Both the position numbers and the translations under genes were made by a program. A DNA stretch of 64,000 bases. It comes from Pseudomonas serbica. Its GTDB lineage: Bacteria > Pseudomonadota > Gammaproteobacteria > Pseudomonadales > Pseudomonadaceae. The stretch is from the NCBI RefSeq assembly GCF_028823535.1, contig NZ_JAQIYM010000010.1:186001-250000 (forward strand), written 5' to 3'. Below are positions 27,020 to 36,000 of the stretch, piece after piece; within the stretch, counting starts at the first letter, position 1; the number at the start of each line of letters is the position of its first letter. The notes beneath the pieces were generated by a model. That model was given only the letters and a program-made list of their open reading frames with translations, searched no databases and was not told the DNA's origin.

Positions 27020-27025
27020 TATAAT
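27020..27025 (+). promoter_or_regulatory. -10 element upstream of ppa
   Basis: A perfect TATAAT, 63 bp before the ppa ATG, with a poor -35 (TGGCGT at 17-bp spacing). It is the only strong -10 in the gap between the peptidase and ppa. Confidence 0.5.
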
Positions 27026-27087
27026 CGCCGCCACTTTTTGGTCAATCCGGCCAAGTGTTTCTGGTCAACTAACGGGGGCAACGCCCA

Positions 27088-27615
27088 ATGAGCTACAGCA
27101 AGATTCCGGCTGGCAAAGACCTGCCGAACGACATCTACGTCGCGATCGAGATTCCGGCCAACCACGCGCCGATCAAATACGAAATCGACAAAGACAGCGA
27201 TTGCCTGTTCGTTGACCGTTTCATGGCCACCCCAATGTTCTACCCGGCCAACTACGGTTACATCCCGAACACCCTGGCGGACGACGGTGACCCCCTCGAC
27301 GTGCTGGTCGTGACCCCTTACCCGGTTGCCCCAGGCTCGGTGATCCGCGCGCGTCCAGTCGGCATCCTGAACATGACCGACGATGGCGGCGGCGATGCCA
27401 AAGTGATCGCGGTGCCACACGACAAGCTGTCCCAGCTGTACGTCGACGTGAAGGAATACACTGACCTGCCGCCGCTGCTGATCCAGCAGATCGAGCACTT
27501 CTTCGCGAACTACAAAGATCTCGAAAAAGGCAAATGGGTCAAGATCGAAGGCTGGGCCGGTGCAGACGCCGCCCGCGAAGCGATCACCAAGTCGGTCGCT
27601 GCCTACAAAGGCTAA
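27088..27615 (+). CDS. ppa: Inorganic pyrophosphatase
   Basis: Family I soluble enzyme that hydrolyses pyrophosphate and pulls biosynthetic reactions forward. The 175-residue length is normal. The metal-binding signature is [10 protein letters not shown], with EIDKDS and [10 protein letters not shown] also present. GGGGGCAA lies before ATG 27088. It has its own -10 and a strong terminator. Confidence 0.97.
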   Translation: MSYSKIPAGKDLPNDIYVAIEIPANHAPIKYEIDKDSDCLFVDRFMATPMFYPANYGYIPNTLADDGDPLDVLVVTPYPVAPGSVIRARPVGILNMTDDGGGDAKVIAVPHDKLSQLYVDVKEYTDLPPLLIQQIEHFFANYKDLEKGKWVKIEGWAGADAAREAITKSVAAYKG

Positions 27616-27638
27616 GAGCGGCTGCAGGCTTGCAGAAG

Positions 27639-27665
27639 AACCCCGGTTGATCCGGGGTTTTTTTT
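27639..27665 (+). terminator. Rho-independent terminator of ppa
   Basis: AACCCCGG-TTGAT-CCGGGGTT followed by a run of eight T's ending at 27665, 24 bp after the ppa stop. Confidence 0.93.
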
Positions 27666-27684
27666 GCGCGCCTATAAAGCGGAT

Positions 27685-27701
27685 TTAAACGATTCGTTTA
27701 A
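27685..27701. promoter_or_regulatory. Perfect 17-bp palindrome, candidate operator
   Basis: TTAAACGA-T-TCGTTTAA is an exact dyad with one central base, 20 bp past the ppa terminator and 130 bp before the S24 repressor gene. A second, weaker dyad (CTCGG-TATTT-CCGAG) follows at 27704-27718. The owner is unknown; the neighbouring repressor is the obvious candidate. Confidence 0.55.
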
Positions 27702-27777
27702 CGCTCGGTATTTCCGAGTTTTCCTGTTTATTTTTTACCCAACACGCCTCACATCCAGTCGTAATTTTCCCGCGAAA

Positions 27778-27823
27778 TTTGAACGAGCCGTTTATTCAAA
27801 GCCCCGGCGGGCGCCAGTAGACT
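27778..27823 (+). promoter_or_regulatory. Probable promoter and operator of the S24 repressor
   Basis: -35 TTCAAA (27795-27800) and -10 TAGACT (27818-27823) are 17 bp apart. The predicted transcription start falls at the ATG (27831), so the mRNA may be leaderless; no Shine-Dalgarno is present. The -35 is one arm of an inverted repeat TTTGAA-N11-TTCAAA (27778-27800), a likely autoregulatory site. Confidence 0.5.
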
Positions 27824-27830
27824 CCCGTTC

Positions 27831-28577
27831 ATGAAAAAGAACACTAGCGGCCCACGGTTTAAAGCGCTCCTCGAAGCAGCGAACATCACGACGACAGGAT
27901 TCGCCGAATTCCTGGATACGGCCCCGCAAAACGTACACAACTGGTACACCCGCGGTGTCCCCGCCCATTGCCTGGAAGAAGTGGCCAGAAAACTCTCGGT
28001 CAACAGCGACTGGCTGAAAACCGGCGAAGGCTCGAAAGACGCCAGGCACCTGCGCCTGGTCGACGACACCGGCCACACCTTCGACGCCCAGACAATCCGT
28101 GGCGTCTATACGGTGATCGAGCCCACCGACATCGAACTGCCCTTCTACAAGGAAGTGATCACCGCCCCCGGCTCCAAAAAAACCCACGTCATCGAAGACC
28201 GCGGACAATGCCTGCGCCTGCCTCGCAGCCACCTCGATTCCCTGGAAATCAATCACGCCGATGCCATCGGTGCCGCCATGATTGGCAACAGCATGGCCGA
28301 GAAAATCGACGACGGCTCCACCCTGGCGATCGATCGTGGCCTGACCCAGATTGTCGATGGCGAAATCTACGCCATCGAACACGACGGCATGCTGCGCATC
28401 AAATACCTGCACCGAATGCCGGGCAACGCCCTGCGCTTGCGCAGCCATAACCGCGCCGATTACCCGGATGAAATTTTCCGACCGGCGCAAATCGAAGAAC
28501 AGAATATCCGGGTACTGGGCTGGGTGTTCTGGTGGTCGACCCTGAACAAACGACGGCCGCCGCTGCCGTTCCTGTAA
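27831..28577 (+). CDS. cI/PrtR-like repressor: HTH plus S24 self-cleavage domain
   Basis: The 248-residue regulator has an N-terminal XRE-type helix-turn-helix (FAEFLDTAPQNVHNWYTRG) and a C-terminal S24 peptidase domain. The catalytic Ser lies in MIGNSM and the Lys probably in MLRIKYLHR. LexA/cI/PrtR relatives cleave themselves when RecA is activated. The usual Ala-Gly cleavage dipeptide is not obvious in the linker (residues about 75-130), so self-cleavage is not certain. No prophage or pyocin genes are adjacent, which is unusual for this family. Confidence 0.82.
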   Translation: MKKNTSGPRFKALLEAANITTTGFAEFLDTAPQNVHNWYTRGVPAHCLEEVARKLSVNSDWLKTGEGSKDARHLRLVDDTGHTFDAQTIRGVYTVIEPTDIELPFYKEVITAPGSKKTHVIEDRGQCLRLPRSHLDSLEINHADAIGAAMIGNSMAEKIDDGSTLAIDRGLTQIVDGEIYAIEHDGMLRIKYLHRMPGNALRLRSHNRADYPDEIFRPAQIEEQNIRVLGWVFWWSTLNKRRPPLPFL

Positions 28578-29067
28578 CCCCTGGAAACGCCAACTCACAC
28601 ACCAGGCTGGGAATTTTGCAAAAAAATCAGTATGCTGCGCCCCACATTTGCGCATCACCCCGCCAAGCGGCCCTGATCGCACCGACAAGGCAGATGACTT
28701 TCTCGCCGAGTCCCACAGCCGGACGCAAGATCCGGGTGTACGTTTTGAAGGCTGGCGCGGTTTACCAAAAATGAACCAAGCCAGTCCCCGAGAAGCCGGC
28801 CACAAGCCGGCTTTTTAATGCCCGCCAAAAAGCCGAATCCGTCTGAAGATGTAACGCCCTCCGAGCTTTTGAATGCAAGCCGTCCCGGGTCGCCTGGCGT
28901 GATATCACCCCTCGTATGCACTGCCCGAAAATCCGAGCTATACCTCTCGCTGGCTGTCCGAAAATGCAAGATGCATTTCTGCTGTCTGCATGCTGTCCGC
29001 GGACCTGATTCCCGGTTTTTTTGCGACTGCCCATAAGCTGCAGTTGCTCGAAACTAACGAGGTGAAC
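28578..29067 (+). other. 490-bp stretch without a clear gene; possible small transcript
   Basis: Between the S24 gene and the DUF1254 gene I see no ordinary coding sequence. A possible -10 (TATGCT, about 28631-28636) with a weak TGGGAA -35 is followed by a good terminator at 28793-28816, which would give a transcript of roughly 175 nt. It could encode two micro-frames joined by ATGA (26 codons from ATG 28694, start MTFSPSPTAGRK; then 15 codons MNQASPREAGHK). An exact dyad AAATGCA-AGA-TGCATTT lies at 28962-28978 upstream of the DUF1254 gene. Confidence 0.4.
28793..28816 (+). terminator. Rho-independent terminator in the 28578-29067 gap
   Basis: AAGCCGGC-CACAA-GCCGGCTT followed by TTT. It is too far (215 bp) from the S24 stop to be clearly its own terminator and may end a separate small RNA. 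Confidence 0.8.
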
Positions 29068-30549
29068 ATGAACAGGATGTCACACAGGGGCTGGACGCTG
29101 GCTGCGGCAGTTGTCGTAGCGGGTTCAACGCTTTTCGCGGGGTGCGCGGGCAAGAACGATCCCATTGCGCAGGCAGACAAGACGGATGTGGCCAAGGGCG
29201 TGCCCGCGCCGAGTCTTGAGCAGACCAAGGCGATCGCCGAGGAAGGTTTTATCTACGGCTTGCCGCTGGTCATGAACTATGCGGTGATGAACGAGTTCGC
29301 GGTGGACCCCAAGTCCAGCCAGTTCAAGGCGCCCTTCAATCAACTGCACAACGAGCATCGGGTCGCGACGCCCGCCGATACCGCCGTCATTACGCCAAAT
29401 AGCGACACCCCGTACTCGATACTCTGGGCCGACCTGCGCGCGGAGCCGCTGGTGATCACGGTGCCAGCGGTTTCCAAAAAGCGTTACTACTCAATACAAC
29501 TGATCGACGGCAACACCTATAACTATGGCTACATCGGCAGTCGGGCAACTGCCAGCGCAGCCGGCAGCTATCTGGTTGCAGGCCCCGACTGGAAAGGTGC
29601 AACACCTCCAGGCATCGACAAGGTGTTTACCTCCACGACCCCCTTCGCGCTGACCTTGATCCGCACCCAATTGTTCAATCCGGCCGACATGCCAAATGTC
29701 GAGAAGGTGCAGGCGAGCTACAAGATCCAGGCGCTGTCTGCGTTCCTTCATCAACCCGCGCCGCCTGCTGCGCCGAAAATCGATTTCATGCCGGCTACCA
29801 CGGAAGGTATCAAGGCCAACTTCTTCGAGTACCTGTCGGCCGCAATGCAGTATGTGCCAGCATCGACTGATGACAAGGCGATCCGGGCCAGGCTGGCCAG
29901 CATCGGGGTAGGTCCCGGCCGGAACTTTGAATTCAAGGACCTCTCGCTCGAGCACAAGGCCGCGGTCCTGCTCGGGATGAAGGCCGGCGACGAAAAGGTC
30001 GACAAGTTTCTCTCGAGCGGAATGAAGAATATCAATGGCTGGAACGTCGGTGCGTTCTTCGGTGATCAGGCGTTCTACCAGTCCAACTGGCTCATGCGTG
30101 CCGGCGCCGCGAAGGGCGGCCTGTACGGCAATGACGCCGCCGAGGCGATGTACCCCTATACGCGCACCGACGGCAGCGGCCAGACGCTCGATACCAGCAA
30201 GCACAATTACACGCTCACCTTCCCGGCCGGCAAGCTGCCGCCCGTCAATGCCTTCTGGTCGGTCACCATGTACGACGGCAAGAGCCAGCTGCTGATCAAA
30301 AATCCGCTCAACCGCTACCTGATCAATTCGCCGATGCTGTCAGGCATGACGAAGAACGCGGATGGCTCACTCACCCTGTACATACAGAAGGATTCGCCGG
30401 GCAAGGCCAAGGAGTCCAACTGGCTGCCCGCGCCTGACGACACGGTGTATCTGGTGATGCGTCTCTACTGGCCGAAGACCGCACCGCCTTCGATTCTTCC
30501 CCCTGGCAACGGCAGCTGGCAGCCACCGGCGCTGGTGGTCGCGAAGTAG
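29068..30549 (+). CDS. DUF1254/DUF1214 lipoprotein
   Basis: The 493-residue exported protein starts with a lipoprotein signal (lipobox FAGC, Cys 25). The DUF1254 domain covers about residues 60-200 (TPNSDTPYSILWADLRAEPLVITVPAV and KRYYSIQLIDGNTYNYGY). The DUF1214 domain lies near the C-terminus (NAFWSVTMYDGKSQLLIKNP, LTLYIQKDSPG). The biochemical function of this widespread family is unknown. GAGGTG precedes ATG 29068. It converges on the mag operon. Confidence 0.88.
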   Translation: MNRMSHRGWTLAAAVVVAGSTLFAGCAGKNDPIAQADKTDVAKGVPAPSLEQTKAIAEEGFIYGLPLVMNYAVMNEFAVDPKSSQFKAPFNQLHNEHRVATPADTAVITPNSDTPYSILWADLRAEPLVITVPAVSKKRYYSIQLIDGNTYNYGYIGSRATASAAGSYLVAGPDWKGATPPGIDKVFTSTTPFALTLIRTQLFNPADMPNVEKVQASYKIQALSAFLHQPAPPAAPKIDFMPATTEGIKANFFEYLSAAMQYVPASTDDKAIRARLASIGVGPGRNFEFKDLSLEHKAAVLLGMKAGDEKVDKFLSSGMKNINGWNVGAFFGDQAFYQSNWLMRAGAAKGGLYGNDAAEAMYPYTRTDGSGQTLDTSKHNYTLTFPAGKLPPVNAFWSVTMYDGKSQLLIKNPLNRYLINSPMLSGMTKNADGSLTLYIQKDSPGKAKESNWLPAPDDTVYLVMRLYWPKTAPPSILPPGNGSWQPPALVVAK

Positions 30550-30560
30550 CGTGAATCATG

Positions 30561-30587
30561 CGGCTGCTTGCGCCTGGCAAGCAGCCG
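30561..30587. terminator. Hairpin between convergent DUF1254 and mag units
   Basis: CGGCTGCTTG-N7-CAAGCAGCCG forms a perfect 10-bp stem 11 bp after one stop and 31 bp after the other. There is no T-tract on either side, so it may slow or block transcription rather than act as a classic intrinsic terminator. Confidence 0.6.
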
Positions 30588-30618
30588 TTCGCGTGACTGC
30601 CAGTTGGGGAACTCCGAT

Positions 30619-31431
30619 TCACGGATAACTGAACGATTTCACCAACGTCAACTCCCCCACCGCCCGCATCGGCACCAGGAACGTCTGCATCTTCTCGCTC
30701 GGCGTCCCCTCCTCGGTAATCACCGTCACCTGCGCCGTCGTCAGCGGTTGAACCGCATCCTCCTGCCCCTCTTCATCGCTGCGATAGCCACCGCCGAAGT
30801 AATTCACATACACCAGGTACTGCCCCTTGATCGGCGCCGGCATGGCGAAGATTTCCGGGCCGTAGCCGGTGGTGACGTCGACGTCGAGGGCGGCGCCGTT
30901 GGCTACGGCGCGGTCGCCGTACCAGATATGGGCGCCGTCAGGGGTGACCAGGTGCAGGTCGAGGTCAGTGCCGTCGCTGTCCCAGGCCAGCAGCACGCGC
31001 AGTTTGGCTGGGGTTGCTCCGCCGCTGGCATTGAGGAATTGGGTTCGGTGGCGTTGTTGGCCGTCGGGGCTGCGGACTTCGACGCTGTTGCTACCGTTGG
31101 GGAATGAGAACGGTCGATCGAAGCCACCTGATGGATCGATTTTCAGGGGCATGCTGACGCCGTTGACGATCAGTCGGCCGGGTTCGCCGCTCTTCGGCGC
31201 GGCTTTGATCTGACCGGCGATGCGTGCGGTGTTTGCCTGGCCTGCCGGGGTATTCACCGACGACGCCGGGTAGTTGACGACCTGGCGAAATGGCTCGCCT
31301 TCACCTTCGGCAGCGCCGGTTCGCCAACCGCCGGAGGGGGTGTCGAGTTTGACGCTGTCGGCGGCGGTTGCCGGCGACAGCGCGGCGATCGCGCAGAGCA
31401 GCAGCAAGACCTGTGGATAACGATGGGTCAT
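30619..31431 (-). CDS. magF: MagF-like DUF2135 periplasmic protein (YfaP type)
   Basis: The 270-residue secreted protein has a signal peptide ending ATA and a DUF2135 domain near the C-terminus (AWDSDGTDLDLHLVTPDGAHIWYG, GQYLVYVNYFGGGY). It is the last gene of the six-gene alpha-2-macroglobulin operon, matching P. aeruginosa PA4487 in position. It resembles magA at the other end of the operon, so the operon is bracketed by two DUF2135 paralogues. Precise role unknown. Confidence 0.85.
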   Translation of the reverse strand: MTHRYPQVLLLLCAIAALSPATAADSVKLDTPSGGWRTGAAEGEGEPFRQVVNYPASSVNTPAGQANTARIAGQIKAAPKSGEPGRLIVNGVSMPLKIDPSGGFDRPFSFPNGSNSVEVRSPDGQQRHRTQFLNASGGATPAKLRVLLAWDSDGTDLDLHLVTPDGAHIWYGDRAVANGAALDVDVTTGYGPEIFAMPAPIKGQYLVYVNYFGGGYRSDEEGQEDAVQPLTTAQVTVITEEGTPSEKMQTFLVPMRAVGELTLVKSFSYP

Positions 31432-31434
31432 GGT

Positions 31435-33054
31435 CTATTCCAGCAAAAGGTGGCGGGCAAGCCCTTCGATGTAGGTTTCATCCTGACCGTTGGGGTGCGC
31501 TTCGAAAGCCAGGTGCAGGTATTCGTGGGTCAGGTCGAGACGGTCTTGCAGGGAGAGCACGCCGCGCACGTAAAGGCGCTGGCGCTCGCGGTCGACGAAG
31601 GGACGGCCGAACGCCAGGCGGCAGACGGCGAAGGTGCTGACTTCGTTGTAGCCGGCTTCACCTTCCAGACGGGGGCGCCAGCTGCGGCGCTGCTTTTGCA
31701 GCCAGTCTTGGGCGGCGGGCAGCGCGTCGCAGGAGGCCACAGGGTTGTCCCAGCGGCTGAGACTGGCGCGTGGGTAGGCGTGGAGCAGGATCGCGTCGTA
31801 ACGCTGGCCGGCGCTGCCTTGTTCCACGGCCTGTTGCCAGGACAAACGGTCGAGGCCCGGCTGGTTGGAGTGATAGGTCACTGCGGTGCCGGCGAGCACC
31901 AGGTCGCTGGTCCAGGCGGCGATGGCGCGTGCATCCGCGGTGGCCGGGCGTGGGGCGACGCGCTGGCGCTGGCTGCTGTCGTCGATGCTCAGGCAATCAC
32001 CGCGGCGCGTGGCGTTTTGCAGCAGGTAGGTGCGGATGGCCACGGCGAGGGCCTTGGCGGCTTCGGCGGGTTCGGCGCGGGCCTCACGCTGGAGGACACG
32101 AGCGACATACTCTTCGCGGTCCAGGCGGGCGACCAGCTTGTCCTTGAGTAAGAACAGTTCGCCGTCGCCGTGGATATCCAGTTGATTGCCATTGACGAAC
32201 TCGACGCGGTAATCGCCCTGCAATGGGCCAGAGGACACCACGCGGTCACCTGACATCACCCGCTGAAGTGGATAACGCGAGAACAGATCGACCTCGACAC
32301 ACTGCCCCGCCTCCGCCGGCCAGGCCGCCGGCACCACTGCCGACAACGCCTGGGCGTAATCGCGCAGGACCCGCTGGCTGGTTCCGCGCCCTCCCGCCCA
32401 GATCGGCGTGCCATCCGCCGTCCAACCGGCGAAGCCACCCTGACGCGACGCCGCATCGCGATCCCCCCGCCAGCTCCAGGTCTTGACCCGCAAGCGGCTG
32501 CCGAGCTCGCCCACGACGCTGCCATCCGCCGCGTTCAACAGCACGTCCAGCAACACGCGACGCGCCTGGTCCTGCGCCGGCATCCGCGCCAGCGCACGCA
32601 ACAATTCAGCCACCGAAACCCGGGTGGCGGGCTGCAATGACGGCAAGTCCAGCAGCCACTGCGGCGCCTGTCGTGCCTGCCAATATTCACGCCAGTCACC
32701 AGGGTTGATCGCCAGTCGCGCCGGTTCGAAATACAACCCACAGGACTTCACCAACGCCTGATCCCGCTCGACTTTGCCACCGGCGGCGCAGCAATAGACC
32801 TCCTCTTTCGATTGGCCGTGACACTCGTACGCCGGCTCACTCGCCCCGGTATCCACCAGCCAAGCGTACACAAACAGCTTCCAGACACTGCCCAGGGGGG
32901 CCTGCAGACTGTCGGATAGCGGTTCGCGCGATAACAGCTGCGTCGGACTCAAGGTCAGCAGTTGATCCTTGAAGGCCAGCCGCAACGGCTCCTCCCGCGC
33001 TGTGGCCAGCGCGGGAATCAGACACAGCAACAGCCAGACCCAATGCCGATACAT
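31435..33054 (-). CDS. magE: MagE-like DUF2300 periplasmic protein (YfaQ type)
   Basis: The 539-residue product has a signal peptide (LIPALATA). An early SVWK motif (LGSVWKLFVYAWLVD) looks like the SxxK of serine transpeptidases and beta-lactamases. A SpoIID-like segment follows (EEYVARVLQREARAEPAEAAKALAVAIRTYLL), and then a C-terminal DUF2300 region with HEYLHLAFEAHP. Enzymatic activity is unproven. It starts 1 bp after the magD stop and is presumably coupled to it. Confidence 0.85.
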   Translation of the reverse strand: MYRHWVWLLLCLIPALATAREEPLRLAFKDQLLTLSPTQLLSREPLSDSLQAPLGSVWKLFVYAWLVDTGASEPAYECHGQSKEEVYCCAAGGKVERDQALVKSCGLYFEPARLAINPGDWREYWQARQAPQWLLDLPSLQPATRVSVAELLRALARMPAQDQARRVLLDVLLNAADGSVVGELGSRLRVKTWSWRGDRDAASRQGGFAGWTADGTPIWAGGRGTSQRVLRDYAQALSAVVPAAWPAEAGQCVEVDLFSRYPLQRVMSGDRVVSSGPLQGDYRVEFVNGNQLDIHGDGELFLLKDKLVARLDREEYVARVLQREARAEPAEAAKALAVAIRTYLLQNATRRGDCLSIDDSSQRQRVAPRPATADARAIAAWTSDLVLAGTAVTYHSNQPGLDRLSWQQAVEQGSAGQRYDAILLHAYPRASLSRWDNPVASCDALPAAQDWLQKQRRSWRPRLEGEAGYNEVSTFAVCRLAFGRPFVDRERQRLYVRGVLSLQDRLDLTHEYLHLAFEAHPNGQDETYIEGLARHLLLE

Positions 33055-33055
33055 G

Positions 33056-36000
33056 TCAGTGAACCATTACCTGACCGAGGGCCGGTTTCTGCTCCTGAGC
33101 CTGATGCTGCGGCGCATAGACCTGGGTGAAGCGCGCCGGCGGCAGGCTGAACTGGCCTTTTTGCGAGAAACGCACCAGATGACGTAGACGCAATTCGCCG
33201 CTCAAGGCATCCACCGGCACGGCGTAGGCCATTTGTCCCGGCTCGAAACGGGCCTTCTCCAGCGCCGTCGGCTCGGTCCCGGCCTTGCCCATGAGCTTGA
33301 TGCCCCAGGTCGTGCGTTCGACATCCGCGCCCGGGGGCAGCGGCACTTCGAGCAGACCATAACGCAAGGGTCTGGCGGCTTTGCTGGTCAGGATCACTTC
33401 GTCGAGATACAGGTTGTCGCTGGACAACGGGGCATTGCCGACCGGCTGCAGCTTGAAGGTGAACGCTTCATCACCCGGCACCAGTCGCGACAGGCGACGG
33501 GTGATGGTCACAGGCAGCGGATCGACCGCTGGCTGCTTGCTCTGGAAGCTCAACGCAGCGCTCAGTGGACGCTCTTGCTCACCGTTCAACGACAATACGC
33601 CGGGTACCTGTGCGCCTTGCCATCTCCAATAGGCTTCACCCGTGGCGCTCTGCTCCTGCTTCCAGCCGTCACCCGGTTTCAGGGCCACGGCCGGCGCGGC
33701 CTGCTCGATGCTGCGTTGCAACCAGGTCAGGGCCAGCGCACGCTCCAGGGTGGATTGCTGTGGCAGCAGACGTTGCAACAACCTTTGTGCATGGGCCTGA
33801 TCGAATGGCTGCAGCGATGCATTGAGCGCCTCGGCAAACGGCACGGAGCTGGTGGCCAGGCGCTGCTGCGCGTCCGCCATTTGCCGCTTGAACGCTTCCG
33901 GCAAAGCGACCTTCGATTGCCCGGCCAACGAAGCGGTCAATACCCGGGCAGCGGCCAGGCCCAGCGCCGAATCCGGATCACCCATGACCAGGCTATCGCC
34001 CGCCACCTCCATGACGTTCGCGGCACTGCCCTCACCTGCCTGCATCAGGTCTTCCATCAATCCGCTGAGCAAGGTGTTGATCGGCAACTGCATCTGTTTG
34101 GCGAACGACAGGATCAATGCCCGTTGCAGCAACGGCGTGTTTTTCGCCTGTTTCGCGTACACCTCCAGCACTCGCTGCCAGTGCTCCGGCGGCAGGCTCA
34201 GCTCCAACACCCGGCTGGCATGCCAGTCGGCGTAATAGGCGTAGGCGGTGAGAAACGCGTCTGGCTCACCGTCCATGCCCCACCAGGTGAAACTCGCCGA
34301 AGGACCGGCCATTTGCACCAGGCGCAGGCGGCTGTTCTGCATGATCAGGCGCAAGCGATCGCGCACCTGCGGGTTCGACGACAAGGCTGGATAGGCGATG
34401 CTCAACGGCAGCAAACCACTGGCGGTTTGCTCGACGCCGCCGTACGGGTAGCCCAGCAGGTCATCGAGGGCCGCACGGAACAGCGCTTGCGGGCTGTCAT
34501 CCAGACGCAGGCGAATATCCGTGGCGTCCGTCGGCAGGGCTAGCGGTGTCTCTGCGCCGGCCACGTCCAGGCGCTGGCTTTGCGTGACCTGCCAACCTTC
34601 GCCGGTGGCGCTCAGGCGCACGGCCAGGGCATCGGCGGTTATGCCGTCCTGCAGCAGTTCAGCGGTCCACTGGCCATTGACCAACTCAAACGCCGGCAAC
34701 GGCAGGTAGTTGATGCCGCTGTTAAGCGTGACAGGAAACCGCTGTTCGCTGCCCGCGTAATGAATCACCAGCTCGGCCTTGACCGGGTTTTGCGCCTGGC
34801 TGAAAGCAAACACGCCGAGATCCGGTTTGTCGCCCGCGCGGAATCGCGTCGGCCCGCTCCACTTCAGGTACAGCGGTTTCTCCGAGCGCACGAACTGTTT
34901 CTTCTGCCCGACCTGGCCGTCATCGGCGATGGCCCGGGCGGTAATGCGCCAGCGGGTCAACGAGTCCGGCATCTTGAAGGTGAAGCGGGTCTTGCCGTTG
35001 GCGTCGGTGACGAGTTCCGGCTGCCACGCTGCGGTGTCGACGTCTTCGCGACGCGGCCGCTCCAGCACCTTCACCCCACGCTCACTGCGGTTGGCTTTGC
35101 CCGGCGCCCCAGGGCTACCCGGCAACGCGACGTCGTAGCTGATGAACGACAGACTGGCGCTGGTGCGCACGTTGTTACGGCGCGGATGGTAGAAGAACTG
35201 GTCGATGGTCGGGGCGATTTCCGGCTGCAAGGCATAGACCATTTCGTCGACCACGCTGACCGTCAGGTGCGCTGGTATCGGCTTGCCGGCGAACTGCGTG
35301 GCCAGGTCCACCGACACCGTGTCGCCGGGTCGGTAGGTCTCTTTGTCCGTGACGATGGCCACGTCGATCTGCGGCGTGATCACCTTGATCCCGGCGTTCT
35401 GGAAGCTGTACTGGCCGCCCTTGGTGTAGAGCACCGAGAAGGTCAGGTTCGGCGCGAAGCTGTCCTGCACCGCAATGCGTGCGCGGTATTGGGTGTCGCT
35501 GAGTTTTTCCAGCTTCAGCCAGTCGGCGCCCTTGGACAGCAGCGCCGTGGCTTCGACCTTGTCGCGTTCCAGCGACAGCAGCGCATCGCTGATCGGCTCG
35601 GGGAAGGTGATCAACGCCAGCGCTTCATCGCCGGCCTTGTACTCGGGTTTGTCGAGGACGATTTCCACGGTGCCCGGTACGGCCTTGACGCCCTCGCCGG
35701 TGACCGAATGGCCTGTAGCGCCGAGGGTTCGGCCGTGCTCGTCCCTGAGTGTCAGGTTGTAGGTGCCGGGACGGTCGAAGGCCAGGATGAAACCTTTGTC
35801 GGTTGCCGCAAGCTTGCCTTCGCCAGTGCTCTGGTCCTCCAGGCGAACCCAGCCATAGCTGCTCGGAGTGACCGCTGCACTTTGTTCGCTTTCGTTGACG
35901 TAGCTGAACGTTACCTTGTCGCCCACCGCACTGAAACGCTGCGGCGCACTCAAGCGAAAGTTCGCCGCACCGCGATCAATGAGGATTTCCTTGGTGGTCT

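Noticed and set aside
28532-28774. 80-codon frame starting inside the S24 gene
   Set aside because: It overlaps the end of a well-supported gene and has low-complexity Ala/Thr/Pro content at the start; only its last 26 codons are kept as a speculative micro-ORF.
30903-31127. Short frames inside magF on both strands
   Set aside because: The DUF2135 frame explains the region completely.
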